In this document: positions 1-8,383 of the stretch, piece by piece
How the letters are laid out: the number at the start of each line of letters is the position of its first letter
Numbering within the stretch: position 1 is the stretch's first letter
Position numbers and translations under genes: made by a program
From: Leptolyngbyaceae cyanobacterium M33_DOE_097
Lineage (GTDB): Bacteria; Cyanobacteriota; Cyanobacteriia; Leptolyngbyales; Leptolyngbyaceae
Assembly (NCBI GenBank): GCA_015296075.1
Contig: DVDV01000016.1
Coordinates: 43,756 to 107,755, forward strand
Reading direction: 5' to 3'
Length of the DNA stretch: 64,000 nt
The notes under the pieces: generated by a model
Databases searched by the model: none
Told to the model about the DNA's origin: nothing
What the model saw: the letters and a program-made list of their open reading frames with translations, nothing else

Positions 1-1173
1 CCAACCCAAAATCACCAGCGGATTCACATCCACCAAAGGTTCCTGAAGGGATTCGCGCAACACAACGCGAGCCAGGGTACCGACCAAAATCGACCCCTGA
101 AAAAACTCGGTTGGCACCTGGAACAAGCTGCCCTTGTGAGACAACACCAAGCCAATAATCAACATACCAAAAGAAAGCAGGCCACCTGCCGCTGGTCCCG
201 CGATCGCCACATCAAACAACGCAGTCCGATTTGGGATGAGCGACTCAATTCGGGTAAGAGAGCCAAACGAACCTAACTGCCAGGTCGGAATGAAAAATGG
301 CAGACTCAGACGCATGTTGTAGCGCTTCGCTAAAACCCAATGCCCGATTTCATGCACCGCCAGAATGCTCACAATCCCCAGCGCCAACGGTAAAACTTCG
401 GCGTACCGCTCAGGACTGGTAAAAAAGTCAAAACCCATCATGATGCCACCGCTCTCAAAGCTAGCGGCGATCGTGACGAACAACAGAATGACCGAGAAAA
501 TTTTCTGAAAGGTGGTCGAAGGTTGGGGATCACGACTGCTAGGTAACACGATGACAACGGGTTTAGCATCCTGGTTCTCTAGCAAAAAGAGACGGTAGCG
601 ATCGCCCACTTTGGCTTTAAGACTTTCAGAAAGGCGATCGAAGGTTTCCTCAACATCACCTCGCAGATTACCCCGAAAGATCGCCCCTTCTTGATAGGGA
701 ATCGTTTCCGTTGCAAAGAAGGTATCGATCCCAAAAATGCTTTTTACAGCTTGCAAATCTTCAGGTGGGATTGGCACCACATCAACTTCACCAGCCAACT
801 CTGCGGCTAAGGCAGCTTTTGTTTCTGTTTCAATCGGTTCTTTTAATTCAGCATCTGGGGTCGTCTGAGCCGTTTGAGCAGTCTGCGCTAGCTCACTCGC
901 CCGGCGTGCTAAAACATCTTTGCCCAATGCTCGGAGTTGCCGACCCAGGTAAATATAAACCGCCGTTGAAAGAATAAATAACAGCAGCATACCCACTAAG
1001 TTAAGGTAAATGCCTGCCGCAAATAAACCAAAAAATACCAGCCAGGGTGCTATCAACACCAAGGATTGCAGCCACGCCAGCACACCGAGCTTACCAAAGG
1101 GTCGTGCCCGATAAAATCCCCAACTCAAAAAACCTAAAGCTGCAAGAACAATTACCGCCGGAATCGAATTCAT
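1..1173 (-). CDS. Site-2 protease family (M50) intramembrane metalloprotease, 3' end cut by window edge
   Basis: Membrane zinc protease of the EGY/S2P type, which cleaves substrates inside the lipid bilayer. The frame is open from ATG at 1173 to the left edge (391 codons, no stop seen). The zinc motif HEIGH lies at residues 274-278. A downstream DVNPLVILGW stretch near the cut edge matches the second conserved S2P region, where the third zinc ligand would follow; that part is missing. The N-terminus has two to three hydrophobic segments (about residues 3-75), followed by a soluble acidic and alanine-rich stretch (about 95-150). Chloroplast EGY proteins have the same order of membrane anchor, soluble domain and M50 domain. 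The substrate is unknown. Family call is strong; specific orthology is inferred. Confidence 0.85.
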   Translation of the reverse strand, partial: MNSIPAVIVLAALGFLSWGFYRARPFGKLGVLAWLQSLVLIAPWLVFFGLFAAGIYLNLVGMLLLFILSTAVYIYLGRQLRALGKDVLARRASELAQTAQTAQTTPDAELKEPIETETKAALAAELAGEVDVVPIPPEDLQAVKSIFGIDTFFATETIPYQEGAIFRGNLRGDVEETFDRLSESLKAKVGDRYRLFLLENQDAKPVVIVLPSSRDPQPSTTFQKIFSVILLFVTIAASFESGGIMMGFDFFTSPERYAEVLPLALGIVSILAVHEIGHWVLAKRYNMRLSLPFFIPTWQLGSFGSLTRIESLIPNRTALFDVAIAGPAAGGLLSFGMLIIGLVLSHKGSLFQVPTEFFQGSILVGTLARVVLRESLQEPLVDVNPLVILGW

Positions 1174-1574
1174 CACAAACCCTTTGATAAACCAATCAAT
1201 TTAAATTTAATAGTGCGTTTGAAAACCTCTGGCATGGTGGCTCAGCCGCCCTCAAGCTACCAAACAGCGATTCAACATTTTAAGCCGCTTACGTTAATTA
1301 AGTCGGATACAACGCCAAATTACGCTTTAGCGCCTGGTCTTCATGCTTAGATGGGCGATCGCCCAAAGAATTTTGTTACATTTCTTTATACACAACCTCC
1401 TTTCTCTAACTCTACCTGAATCAGCGCAATCAAAGTTCTGCCAAAAAAAAGAGGCAGCCGTTGAAGGCTGCCACCAAGACAAGAGATTAAACCAATAGAC
1501 CGAATCAAAAATCGAGAGAGTTGTCAGTTTTGTTGCCAATCAGACACCGCTACAGACCAACCCTCGGACAAGAC
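1174..1574. other. Intergenic region between tsf and the site-2 protease gene
   Basis: About 400 bases. Its only clear element is the tsf terminator at 1443-1472. The rest is moderately AT-rich and should hold the promoter of the leftward protease gene, but I see no convincing -35/-10 pair. A 70-codon minus-strand open frame (1327-1539) runs across the terminator hairpin and is rejected as a gene. Confidence 0.5.
1443..1472 (-). terminator. Rho-independent terminator of rpsB-tsf
   Basis: Read on the minus strand, a perfect 7-bp stem GGCAGCC / GGCTGCC (1453-1459 with 1466-1472) with a 6-base loop is followed by TC and a run of T. It lies about 100 bases after the tsf stop codon, in the right orientation to end the rpsB-tsf transcript. 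Confidence 0.85.
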
Positions 1575-2237
1575 TTACTTCGCGCCGCCCATTTGAGCTG
1601 CAACTTCAGCAGCAAAATCGGTCTCTTCTTTCTCGATACCTTCGCCTAAGACAAAGCGCACAAAGCGACGAACCTGGATGTTTTCACCCAGTTGAGCAAC
1701 GTGCTGTTTGACCAACTCTTCAACGGTGATGCTTTGATCACGAATGTAGGGTTGATCCAGTAAGCACATCTCTTTCAGGCGCTTTTCAATGCGGCCCACA
1801 ACGATCTTCTCTTTAATGTTGTCGGGCTTACCAGCCAGGTCATCACGGCCCATCTCGATTTCTTTTTCTTTATTGGCAAGCGCCTCAGGAATATCAGAAA
1901 CCTTGACGTACTCGACGTTAGGGCAGGCAGCAACCTGCATGGCAATGTTACGCACGAGCGCTTGAAACGCTTCATTCCGGGCGACGAAGTCAGTTTGGCA
2001 GTTGACTTCAACCAGAACACCAACCCGTCCACCTGTGTGAATGTAGCTACCCACTAGCCCTTCAGCAGCCGTTTTACCAGCCTTTTTCTCAGCCGAAGAG
2101 ATACCCTTTTGCCGTAACCATTCAGCGGCTTTTTCCATATCACCGCCGTTTTCGGCAAGGGCTTTTTTGCAGTCCATCATCCCTGCACCAGTTTTTTGGC
2201 GCAGTTCACTCACCATTTTTGCTGTAATCTCCGCCAT
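1575..2237 (-). CDS. tsf: Translation elongation factor Ts
   Basis: EF-Ts is the guanine-nucleotide exchange factor that recycles EF-Tu after each elongation cycle in the cytosol. The 220-residue protein begins with the UBA-like N-domain containing [16 protein letters not shown] and has the hallmark [10 protein letters not shown] around residue 83. It has the short cyanobacterial length rather than the longer E. coli form of about 280 residues, because the second core subdomain is reduced. It starts 31 bases downstream of the rpsB stop codon, the usual rpsB-tsf operon, and a strong hairpin terminator follows. Start ATG at 2237 is the family's normal start. Essentially certain. Confidence 0.97.
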   Translation of the reverse strand: MAEITAKMVSELRQKTGAGMMDCKKALAENGGDMEKAAEWLRQKGISSAEKKAGKTAAEGLVGSYIHTGGRVGVLVEVNCQTDFVARNEAFQALVRNIAMQVAACPNVEYVKVSDIPEALANKEKEIEMGRDDLAGKPDNIKEKIVVGRIEKRLKEMCLLDQPYIRDQSITVEELVKQHVAQLGENIQVRRFVRFVLGEGIEKEETDFAAEVAAQMGGAK

Positions 2238-2268
2238 GCCCTCTAGCTCCTAAACTGCATTCAAACGA

Positions 2269-3069
2269 TTAATCGTCCGCTTCTTCGTTGTCACCATCTT
2301 CCATTGAGGCATCGATGTCGCTGTCATCATAATCGATGTCTTCCTCAGCGCCTTCGTAGTCCTCGTAGTCATCTTCGGCATCAAGCTGCCCGTGACGACC
2401 CTCATAAATCGCATCGGCCAACTTACCCACTATTAGCTTAATCGAACGGATGGCATCATCGTTCGCCGGAATTGGAACATCCACTACATCGGGATCACAG
2501 TTGGTATCCAGCAGCGACACGATGGGGATGTTGAGCTTTTGGCATTCTTGAATTGCGTTGTACTCACGACGCAGGTCAACAATGATGACCACGTCTGGCA
2601 GCTTACGCATTGTTTTGATGCCGCCCAGATACTTTTGGAGCTTCTCTAGTTCACGGCGCAAAACCGACGCTTCTTTTTTCGGCAACAAATCGAGAGCGCC
2701 AATTTCTTCGCGTCGCTCAAGATCCTTCAAGCGCTCAACCCGCGTTTTAATGGTTGCCCAGTTTGTGAGCATGCCACCCAGCCAGCGCTGGTTGATATAG
2801 TAAGCACCGCAACGGCTTGCCTCTTGAGCAATGATGCCAGCTGCTTGACGCTTAGTACCAATAAATAAAAACTTTTTGCCTTGCTCAGAAGCGTTACGCA
2901 CATAGCTGTAAGCTTCTTCCATCAATTGGGCAGTCTGCACCAGATCAATGATGTGAACACCATTGCGAGCAGTGTAGATATACTGATCCATTTTGGGGTT
3001 CCAGCGGCGGGTCTGGTGACCAAAGTGAACCCCTGACTCAAGCAATTGAGCCAACGAAACAACTGGCAT
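2269..3069 (-). CDS. rpsB: 30S ribosomal protein S2
   Basis: Structural protein of the small ribosomal subunit, needed for S1 binding. The sequence has the standard S2 opening ([24 protein letters not shown] split over its first 30 residues), [17 protein letters not shown] and DTNCDPD motifs. After about residue 230 it carries an extra tail of some 35 residues made almost entirely of Asp and Glu with a few Tyr. Cyanobacterial S2 proteins often have such acidic tails of variable length, and this one looks long. An AGGAG-like site precedes the ATG at 3069. First gene of the rpsB-tsf operon. Confidence 0.97.
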   Translation of the reverse strand: MPVVSLAQLLESGVHFGHQTRRWNPKMDQYIYTARNGVHIIDLVQTAQLMEEAYSYVRNASEQGKKFLFIGTKRQAAGIIAQEASRCGAYYINQRWLGGMLTNWATIKTRVERLKDLERREEIGALDLLPKKEASVLRRELEKLQKYLGGIKTMRKLPDVVIIVDLRREYNAIQECQKLNIPIVSLLDTNCDPDVVDVPIPANDDAIRSIKLIVGKLADAIYEGRHGQLDAEDDYEDYEGAEEDIDYDDSDIDASMEDGDNEEADD

Positions 3070-3239
3070 GTTTTTCTCCTTTCGGGTTTATCTTCCACCT
3101 GGGCGTATTTCGCTAAGAAACACCCGAAACCCCAGATGTGTGATTTTGACAACTTTTCTAGCGTAGCACAGCGAGTACCGATTCAAGTATTGAGACACCA
3201 GCACAGCCAAGGAATCATCTGCTCACGTCTGCAAAACGA

Positions 3240-4175
3240 TCAAGCGCTGCCTCTAGCCTGCTGTAACTCTGCCTGAGCGGCATACACACCTTGCACGGTG
3301 TACCAATTTAAGAAAATGCGAGCAATTTCAAGTGCAAGTTGGGGCTTGCCACGATTAATCAGCCATTGCAGCAGAGGCGCAAGTGTGCGCTCGTTAAGCG
3401 TGCCCCCTAATGTCAAAATCCCCCAGAGAATGCGGTGCAGAGGGGTCATTTGGATCATCATCCGCACATCCCACGTTGGATGTTTGGCATAGAACAAAGC
3501 ACCCATGCGCCCCCGCTGAATCTCCTTATCAATCAGCTCAGGCACCTGATCAAGAGTAAAGGCAGGGTGCCAATGATAGCCAGCCGCTTCAGGACTTTTG
3601 ACCAGCTTTAGCCCTAATTTTTTCAGCCGCACCCCCAGCTCCAGATCTTCCCACCCGTAAAGTTGAAACTCTGTGTCAAATAAGCCTGCTTGTTCAAGCC
3701 AGCGGCGATTGATCGCAACATTTCCTGTTGCAAAGTAGGCGGCTGAAAAATCTGTCACCTTATAATTCTCTGACATGGGATTGTCAAAGTTGGCCGTCGC
3801 AATAATGCGCCCATAGGTAAAGACGCGATCGTGCCCCAAGTCCTTTTGGGCTTGCTGTAGTGCGTCAATATGAGCTTGGATCGCACCTGGCACCATCACC
3901 ATATCGCTATCAATAAAGATGATGATTTTGCCGCGTCCCTTCTCAACGCCCAGATTGCGTGCGGCGGCTGGCCCTAAATGCTCTTGTTGAATCAACCGTA
4001 CATGGGGAAACTCCGGTGAGGTCTGGAGCCATTCCACCGTTCCATCTGTAGAGCCATCATCGACCAGCACAACTTCATACTGCGATGGGTCAAACGTCTG
4101 GTTCTCTAGCGATCGCAGGCACTTTTCTAAAATCGGGCGACGGTTATAAGTCGGGATAACAACACTAACAAGCAT
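3240..4175 (-). CDS. Glycosyltransferase family 2 (GT-A fold)
   Basis: Transfers a sugar from a nucleotide-sugar donor; acceptor unknown. Residues 1-230 hold the GT2 core: VSVVIPTYNRR near the N-terminus, VLVDDGSTDGT for nucleotide binding, ARNLG, and the DSD metal-binding motif. The later GWEDLELGVRLKKLG segment is typical of galactosyl/chondroitin-type GT2 enzymes, where the ED pair supports catalysis. No membrane segment is evident, so it is probably cytosolic or peripheral. ATG at 4175 was chosen over an in-frame TTG six bases upstream because the conserved VSVVIPT strand begins straight after it. It lies 52 bases after the pentapeptide gene on the same strand and may be co-transcribed. 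Confidence 0.88.
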   Translation of the reverse strand: MLVSVVIPTYNRRPILEKCLRSLENQTFDPSQYEVVLVDDGSTDGTVEWLQTSPEFPHVRLIQQEHLGPAAARNLGVEKGRGKIIIFIDSDMVMVPGAIQAHIDALQQAQKDLGHDRVFTYGRIIATANFDNPMSENYKVTDFSAAYFATGNVAINRRWLEQAGLFDTEFQLYGWEDLELGVRLKKLGLKLVKSPEAAGYHWHPAFTLDQVPELIDKEIQRGRMGALFYAKHPTWDVRMMIQMTPLHRILWGILTLGGTLNERTLAPLLQWLINRGKPQLALEIARIFLNWYTVQGVYAAQAELQQARGSA

Positions 4176-4227
4176 GGGCAATCAGGGAAGGGGAGGTAAA
4201 AGGTCAATGGAGGCGGGACAGCCACAC

Positions 4228-4707
4228 TTAGTAGCAGTTTAAGGTTTCGCGGGTACTGCGCCCGGTTATCGAGTTGACGCCAGAGGCAACTTTGCACAGC
4301 AAGTCTTGCACATCTTGCCGAGTCTCAACATCGGTAAAGTCGGCACCATCAATGATCGCCCCGTCAAATTTGGCGTTAAAAGCAAACACACCTTCCAGCA
4401 CCGCATCCTTTAAATTGGCGCGACTGAGACGAGCCGTATCGAGGGTCGCATTGCGGAGATTTGCACCTTCTAAGTTGGCCCCTTCTAAATTAGCCCCAAA
4501 GAAACTCACACCCTGCAAATTGGCATGGCTGAAGTTGCTTTCTCGCAAATTAGCTTTAGTAAAACTAGAGTCGGTGAGATCGCGCCCTGCGAAGTCAGCG
4601 CCGATCAAGATCTCTTTGTTGTAATCGTCTGCCCAAGCAGGAGACGCGATCGCCCCTAGCACGAGACAAACAATTAAGCCCAACACACTTAGAATGCGAG
4701 CAGTCAT
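4228..4707 (-). CDS. Pentapeptide-repeat protein, probably thylakoid-lumenal or periplasmic
   Basis: A signal peptide with a hydrophobic core (ILSVLGLIVCLVLGAIA) ends in SPAWA before DD. About 18 consecutive A(N/D)LXX-type pentapeptides follow (for example ANLQG, ANLEG, ANLRN, ADFTD), which fold into a right-handed quadrilateral beta-helix. A short C-terminal tail contains two cysteines. It resembles the plant and cyanobacterial lumen proteins TL17/TL20.3, whose biochemical role is unknown. ATG at 4707 gives a normal signal peptide; an upstream in-frame ATG at 4749 would add 14 basic residues. Family is certain; location is inferred from the signal. Confidence 0.85.
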   Translation of the reverse strand: MTARILSVLGLIVCLVLGAIASPAWADDYNKEILIGADFAGRDLTDSSFTKANLRESNFSHANLQGVSFFGANLEGANLEGANLRNATLDTARLSRANLKDAVLEGVFAFNAKFDGAIIDGADFTDVETRQDVQDLLCKVASGVNSITGRSTRETLNCY

Positions 4708-5157
4708 TCGCCGCCGATTTAAGTCACAGGTGCCAAGAAAAATACCCATGCGCGTGCCCTTGATTAAAAGACAGTTCAGCTTGAAGCGTTTGTTCCGGAT
4801 TAATCTAGCAAACCAGAAAATAACCCGCTTCTGATACTACCTGAATCTGTCAAGTTCCTGCATGGAAGATGTAGTATGCAATCACAATTTTTTAGGTTCT
4901 GATTACCGAACCAATATGACCTGTTAGTAGTCTTGCGTTAGTGGAAAAAGCTCCAGGAAAAGAGAAAATAGAGCTTATCTTCAACACGAGAAACCTGGTG
5001 CTTTTGTCCTTACACCGAGTCAGAATTATGGCTGTTTGAATGGGGCTTCCGTAAAATCACCCATCTATTTATCAGTCTTTCTCGTAAACAATAAGGGTGC
5101 TTAGCGTTCGGTTCAGTCTTACGTGCTTTTTTTATCGCCCTTCCACGAGAACGTTTT
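4708..5157. other. Divergent intergenic region, pentapeptide gene / adenylate cyclase gene
   Basis: About 450 bases, AT-rich, between two divergently read genes, so it must hold both promoters. The only structure I noticed is a separated 7-base inverted pair (ATACTAC...GTAGTAT, roughly 4835-4880). No RNA gene or repeat is recognisable. Confidence 0.4.
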
Positions 5158-6531
5158 ATGCCTGTAAGGTCTTCTCAAGTCCATTCATCCCATCGCCTCA
5201 CCGTTCTCTACATCACATCCTTGAGCGCGATCGCCCTGTTCTCAATACTGGGTCAAGTTTTAGTGCAACATATGCTAAGACGGCAAGCCCAAGACAACCA
5301 AATTATTAGCCTCGCCCAACACCAGCAGCAATTGAGCCAGCGCTTGAGTAAAAATATCTTGGCCGTCGGCTTTGCACCCAATCCTGAAGTGAAGCAAGAG
5401 CAGGCCGCGGCGCTCCAACAAACGATCGTTGCATGGCAAACCTCTCGTGAGCGTCTAGCCCAGATTGCGACACAGCCCAATCAACCGCAGAGGTGGAAAC
5501 AACAGATTGCAAAAATGCTCATGCTGATTGATAGCTGCTCAGATGATTTGTTGGTCGCCTCGCAGATGAGTCTCAATGCACTATCACCAACCCCACAACA
5601 ACGGCTCTCGCGGCTGGTAACCGTGCGTCAGCTGCTCGCCACCGAAAAGCACTTTGTTCACGAAATGGATAGAGTGATCGAGCAAAGCATTGCTCAGTCT
5701 CAACAGGGCATCAATCAACTTAAGTCCATCGAAATGGGGCTATTGAGTCTTACAATCTTGATGCTGTTGACTGAGGGCTTCTTTATCTTTCGTCCGGCTG
5801 TGCGTCAGATTCAACAATCACTCGATGCGCTAGCGACTTCCCTGCAAGAAACCCAAGCGACCGCTCAACAACTCGCCATCGAACAAGAAAAATCAGAACG
5901 TCTTTTACTCAATATCTTGCCAGAACCGATCGCCCATCGCCTCAAGCAAGAAACCACTGCGATCGCCGATGGCTTTAACGAAGCAACCGTTTTGTTTGCT
6001 GATATCGTTGGATTCACTCAACTCTCAGCCCACCTGCCACCCGAAAAGTTAGTGGCGCTGTTGAACACCATTTTTTCAAGCTTTGACGAGTTAGCCGCTG
6101 AGCATGGACTCGAAAAGATCAAAACGATTGGTGATGCTTACATGGTTGTGGGTGGCTTACCCGAACCCAACCCGGATCACGCCAAGCAGGTCGCAGAAAT
6201 GGCGATCGCGATGTTAGGGGCGATCGCGCAGTTTAACCGCGAACACCAGCAAAACTTTAGCATTCGCATCGGCATCAACTCTGGCCCTGTCGTCGCTGGG
6301 GTGATCGGCATCAAAAAATTTATCTACGACCTCTGGGGCGACACGGTGAATATTGCGAGCCGCATGGAGTCACACGGGATTCCCGATCAGATTCAGGTGA
6401 GCGAAGCAACCTATCAAGCACTAAAGGATCAGTTCGATTTCACAGAACGCGGCCTCATCCCTGTCAAAGGCAAAGGCGAAATGAAAACATACCTGCTACA
6501 TAGCAAGCGTTGCATAGCCGCCGCGACTTAA
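5158..6531 (+). CDS. Membrane-bound class III adenylate cyclase with PilJ-like sensor domain
   Basis: Makes cAMP from ATP. The layout is a TM helix (about 16-40), an extracytoplasmic helical domain (about 45-185) resembling the N-terminal domain of PilJ/type IV pilus chemotaxis transducers, a second TM (about 193-212), a short coiled coil, and a class III cyclase domain (about 265-450). Catalytic residues are complete: metal Asp282 (ADIVGFT) and Asp326 (IGDAYM), purine-selecting Lys322 and Asp391 (the K/D pair marks adenylate rather than guanylate cyclase), and transition-state Asn398 and Arg402 (NIASRME). In cyanobacteria cAMP controls type IV pilus motility, so a PilJ-like input is suggestive. 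ATG at 5158. Enzyme class is strong; sensor assignment is moderate. Confidence 0.88.
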   Translation: MPVRSSQVHSSHRLTVLYITSLSAIALFSILGQVLVQHMLRRQAQDNQIISLAQHQQQLSQRLSKNILAVGFAPNPEVKQEQAAALQQTIVAWQTSRERLAQIATQPNQPQRWKQQIAKMLMLIDSCSDDLLVASQMSLNALSPTPQQRLSRLVTVRQLLATEKHFVHEMDRVIEQSIAQSQQGINQLKSIEMGLLSLTILMLLTEGFFIFRPAVRQIQQSLDALATSLQETQATAQQLAIEQEKSERLLLNILPEPIAHRLKQETTAIADGFNEATVLFADIVGFTQLSAHLPPEKLVALLNTIFSSFDELAAEHGLEKIKTIGDAYMVVGGLPEPNPDHAKQVAEMAIAMLGAIAQFNREHQQNFSIRIGINSGPVVAGVIGIKKFIYDLWGDTVNIASRMESHGIPDQIQVSEATYQALKDQFDFTERGLIPVKGKGEMKTYLLHSKRCIAAAT

Positions 6532-6594
6532 AACCTTTACCAAAAGCAATGAAGGTGCGAGTCTCAAAACACGCACATTTCAGTTAACCTTCAA

Positions 6595-6668
6595 TCGGGA
6601 TGACAGGATTTGAACCTGCGGCATCCTGCTCCCAAAGCAGGCGCGCTACCAAGCTGCGCTACATCCCG
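6595..6668 (-). tRNA. tRNA-Pro (anticodon UGG)
   Basis: A 74-base cloverleaf on the minus strand. The acceptor stem CGGGATG/CATCCCG (6662-6668 region paired with 6596-6602) is perfect. The D-arm contains AGCTTGGTAGCGC, the anticodon stem CCTGC/GCAGG encloses TTTGGGA (anticodon TGG), and the T-arm carries GGTTCAAATCC. Discriminator A is at 6595. The 3' CCA is not encoded. It decodes CCA and other CCN codons by wobble. Confidence 0.95.
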
Positions 6669-6743
6669 GACAGACCTATTCAACATTAGCACAGCTTGAC
6701 GCAGGTCAACCACCTGAAAAGAAGCAAAGTTTATTCAGATAGG

Positions 6744-7400
6744 TTATCTAGAATCCGCAGGTGGAATCCAAACCTCTTTGAAAATCTCCTTCCAACTAGG
6801 TCGAAGAACGTAGAGGCTTGGAATTAAGTGAGCTGTGAGCAAAAGATTGTATCGCTTCAATATTTCTTCAAAACATGCAACAGCTTCATCAAAATCTTGA
6901 AAAGTTCCGAGGGGTTCAACACCTTTAGTTTTATCGTAATGAGCAATTCTTTTATCTGTATATCTTCCGTGTACTGCTCGGATTTGCTCAAGACAGTCAA
7001 GATCTTCCCTCAACTGCTTAACAGGAAAACCATTTACATCTTTGCCTGCGAGTTCATCAAAAATAGCTTCGCCAGTGCTTCTCATACCCTCAAGATACAA
7101 GGAAAGATGCCGTTCACGGCTTAAAAAATGTAAGTTCTCTCTCATTTCAGATAACAAATTGCTGAGAGAAACTGTATTTTTATCCCTATCCAGCAATCTT
7201 CTAATTCTTATAAGAGTTGTATCAACATAGTTTTTAGTCATCCATTCATAGAACTGATTACTTTTATTAATTCTTGGATTGTCAATCACAACTTGTCTGA
7301 TTTCAGAGTAAATTGCTGCTGATTCAGCTAAGACTGAAACCTCAGCATGAATAACTCTGAGCCATTTTGCCCACTTTTCAACCTTTTGATGATTACCCAT
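6744..7400 (-). CDS. Uncharacterised protein, possibly HEPN/AbiU2-like
   Basis: About 218 residues, largely helical, no signal peptide or membrane segment. A C-terminal-half stretch RYTDKRIAHYDK resembles the R...KRIAH(N/S)D signature of HEPN proteins of the AbiU2 group, and the early LLDRDKN segment resembles the conserved helix found there. HEPN domains are often RNases in toxin-antitoxin or abortive-infection loci, but the Arg-His spacing does not exactly match the canonical Rx4-6H, so activity is doubtful. Base composition is clearly AT-richer than the flanking housekeeping genes, suggesting acquisition. ATG at 7400 was chosen; an in-frame TTG at 7424 abuts a hairpin. It lies 69 bases downstream of another uncharacterised gene on the same strand. 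Function is not established. Confidence 0.55.
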   Translation of the reverse strand: MGNHQKVEKWAKWLRVIHAEVSVLAESAAIYSEIRQVVIDNPRINKSNQFYEWMTKNYVDTTLIRIRRLLDRDKNTVSLSNLLSEMRENLHFLSRERHLSLYLEGMRSTGEAIFDELAGKDVNGFPVKQLREDLDCLEQIRAVHGRYTDKRIAHYDKTKGVEPLGTFQDFDEAVACFEEILKRYNLLLTAHLIPSLYVLRPSWKEIFKEVWIPPADSR

Positions 7401-7424
7401 TAGATTTGCAATAAATAGTGCCAA

Positions 7425-7454
7425 GAAACTCTCTAGCTATTGTTAGAGAGTTTC
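7425..7454. repeat. Perfect 11-bp inverted repeat (hairpin)
   Basis: GAAACTCTCTA (7425-7435) and its exact complement TAGAGAGTTTC (7444-7454) flank an 8-base loop. It sits between two minus-strand genes, after the stop of the upstream one (7470) and just before the start region of the downstream one. There is only a short T-rich stretch after it, so it could be a weak terminator, an RNA stability element, or an operator for the downstream gene. Confidence 0.7.
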
Positions 7455-7469
7455 CTTTCTTCCACAAAA

Positions 7470-7820
7470 CTATTCTTTGTGAGAATAGCTGAGGAAACCA
7501 GCGTTTTCACGGCAAAGCTTCATCACTCGCATAGTGAGACTAGCGCCTGAAAGAGGCTTACCATTCTTTCCCCGATCCCAACCAGGCTGAAGAGCTTTTA
7601 CCGGAACAAAAACAAAGAATTGTCCGTTTTGAGAATTTGGGACTATTACTGCCCCACTCCTTACGGTGTATGGCTTCTTTGGCCTTTGTCCATAACTAAG
7701 GGAACGAGATTGAAGCAAAACAAACTGTGGCTTGCCCCGTAACTTTTCAAGTTCTGGAAAAAGCTCGAGTTGTTTAATCTTGTAGTTGACAAACTTTGTT
7801 TTTTGGCGATAATTTGCCAT
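7470..7820 (-). CDS. Uncharacterised basic protein
   Basis: 116 residues, rich in Lys and Arg, not recognised. ATG at 7820 is preceded by AGGAGTTGACCCCT, a good ribosome binding site, which decides this start over an upstream in-frame start at 7907. No signal peptide or TM segment. The C-terminal half has a compact alpha/beta look with conserved-looking glycines (GAVIVPN, PGWDRGKNGK). AT-rich like its downstream neighbour, with which it shares strand and a 69-base spacer containing a perfect hairpin. The pair could be a small accessory operon, perhaps of the toxin-antitoxin kind, but nothing in this protein identifies an antitoxin fold. Confidence 0.5.
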   Translation of the reverse strand: MANYRQKTKFVNYKIKQLELFPELEKLRGKPQFVLLQSRSLSYGQRPKKPYTVRSGAVIVPNSQNGQFFVFVPVKALQPGWDRGKNGKPLSGASLTMRVMKLCRENAGFLSYSHKE

Positions 7821-8383
7821 AGGGGTCAACTCCTGAATTTTTCTTGTTTCAGAGAAGAGAATCTTTGCTTGGAGGCTGGCTCTCTTCTCTGAGCAGAAGT
7901 TTAACAAACTTTTTCAGTTTTGTTAGAGATAGTTTTTTGGGGCTTTAGTAGATAGCCTTTTTTCGATTTTTTTAGACTCCTCCTAAAAGATTTTCCAGTT
8001 GTCAGGCGAAATAATGATCAGCCGAAGGCATGGAGGGAGAGGTTTCAAGAAGTAGATGGGGCTATTTAGAAGTAATGGGGAGAATAGCCCTACCCTCAGA
8101 AGTTTTTAGTTATAAAGAAAGCCTACCCTCAAGCAGGTAGGCTTTCTTTGTTGACTGTAATTTCTTACTAATGGGGTAAGCGGCGATCGCTCACATTACC
8201 CAACAACAAAATTCTTTTGAGGTGCAAATCACCCATTCATAAGACAGAACGCTATTAACTTGCGCGACATCCCATGCGACCTATCAAACGTAACCACGAC
8301 TAAGTGCAGGTCAACCCCTTTCGTCAAAAACCAATTATTCGTCAAGCGATACGCTAACGTATCCTCTTGCCACTGGACTTTTG
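7821..8383. other. AT-rich gene-free stretch
   Basis: About 560 bases. It includes an imperfect inverted repeat near 7900-7926 (TAACAAACT...AGTTTTGTTA) just upstream of the 7820 start, a 14-bp hairpin at 8114-8149, and two copies of CCTACCCTCA (around 8090 and 8122). A plus-strand open frame from 8260 overlaps the real gene on the other strand and is rejected. No RNA gene is recognised. Confidence 0.45.
8114..8149. terminator. Strong 14-bp hairpin, terminator-like in both directions
   Basis: AAAGAAAGCCTACC (8114-8127) pairs perfectly with GGTAGGCTTTCTTT (8136-8149) around an 8-base loop. The stem has a GC core with A/T flanks, so either strand yields a hairpin followed by a T-rich tail. It may end the minus-strand transcript coming from the gene at 8384-8770, whose stop codon lies about 235 bases upstream on that strand. 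Confidence 0.6.

Noticed and set aside
1327..1539. 70-codon minus-strand open frame after tsf
   Set aside because: It runs across the tsf terminator hairpin and has no coding character or ribosome site.
6595..8150. tRNA-Pro as integration site of a genomic island
   Set aside because: The AT-rich genes lie on the 5' side of the tRNA, no integrase is present and I saw no copy of the tRNA 3' end beyond them.
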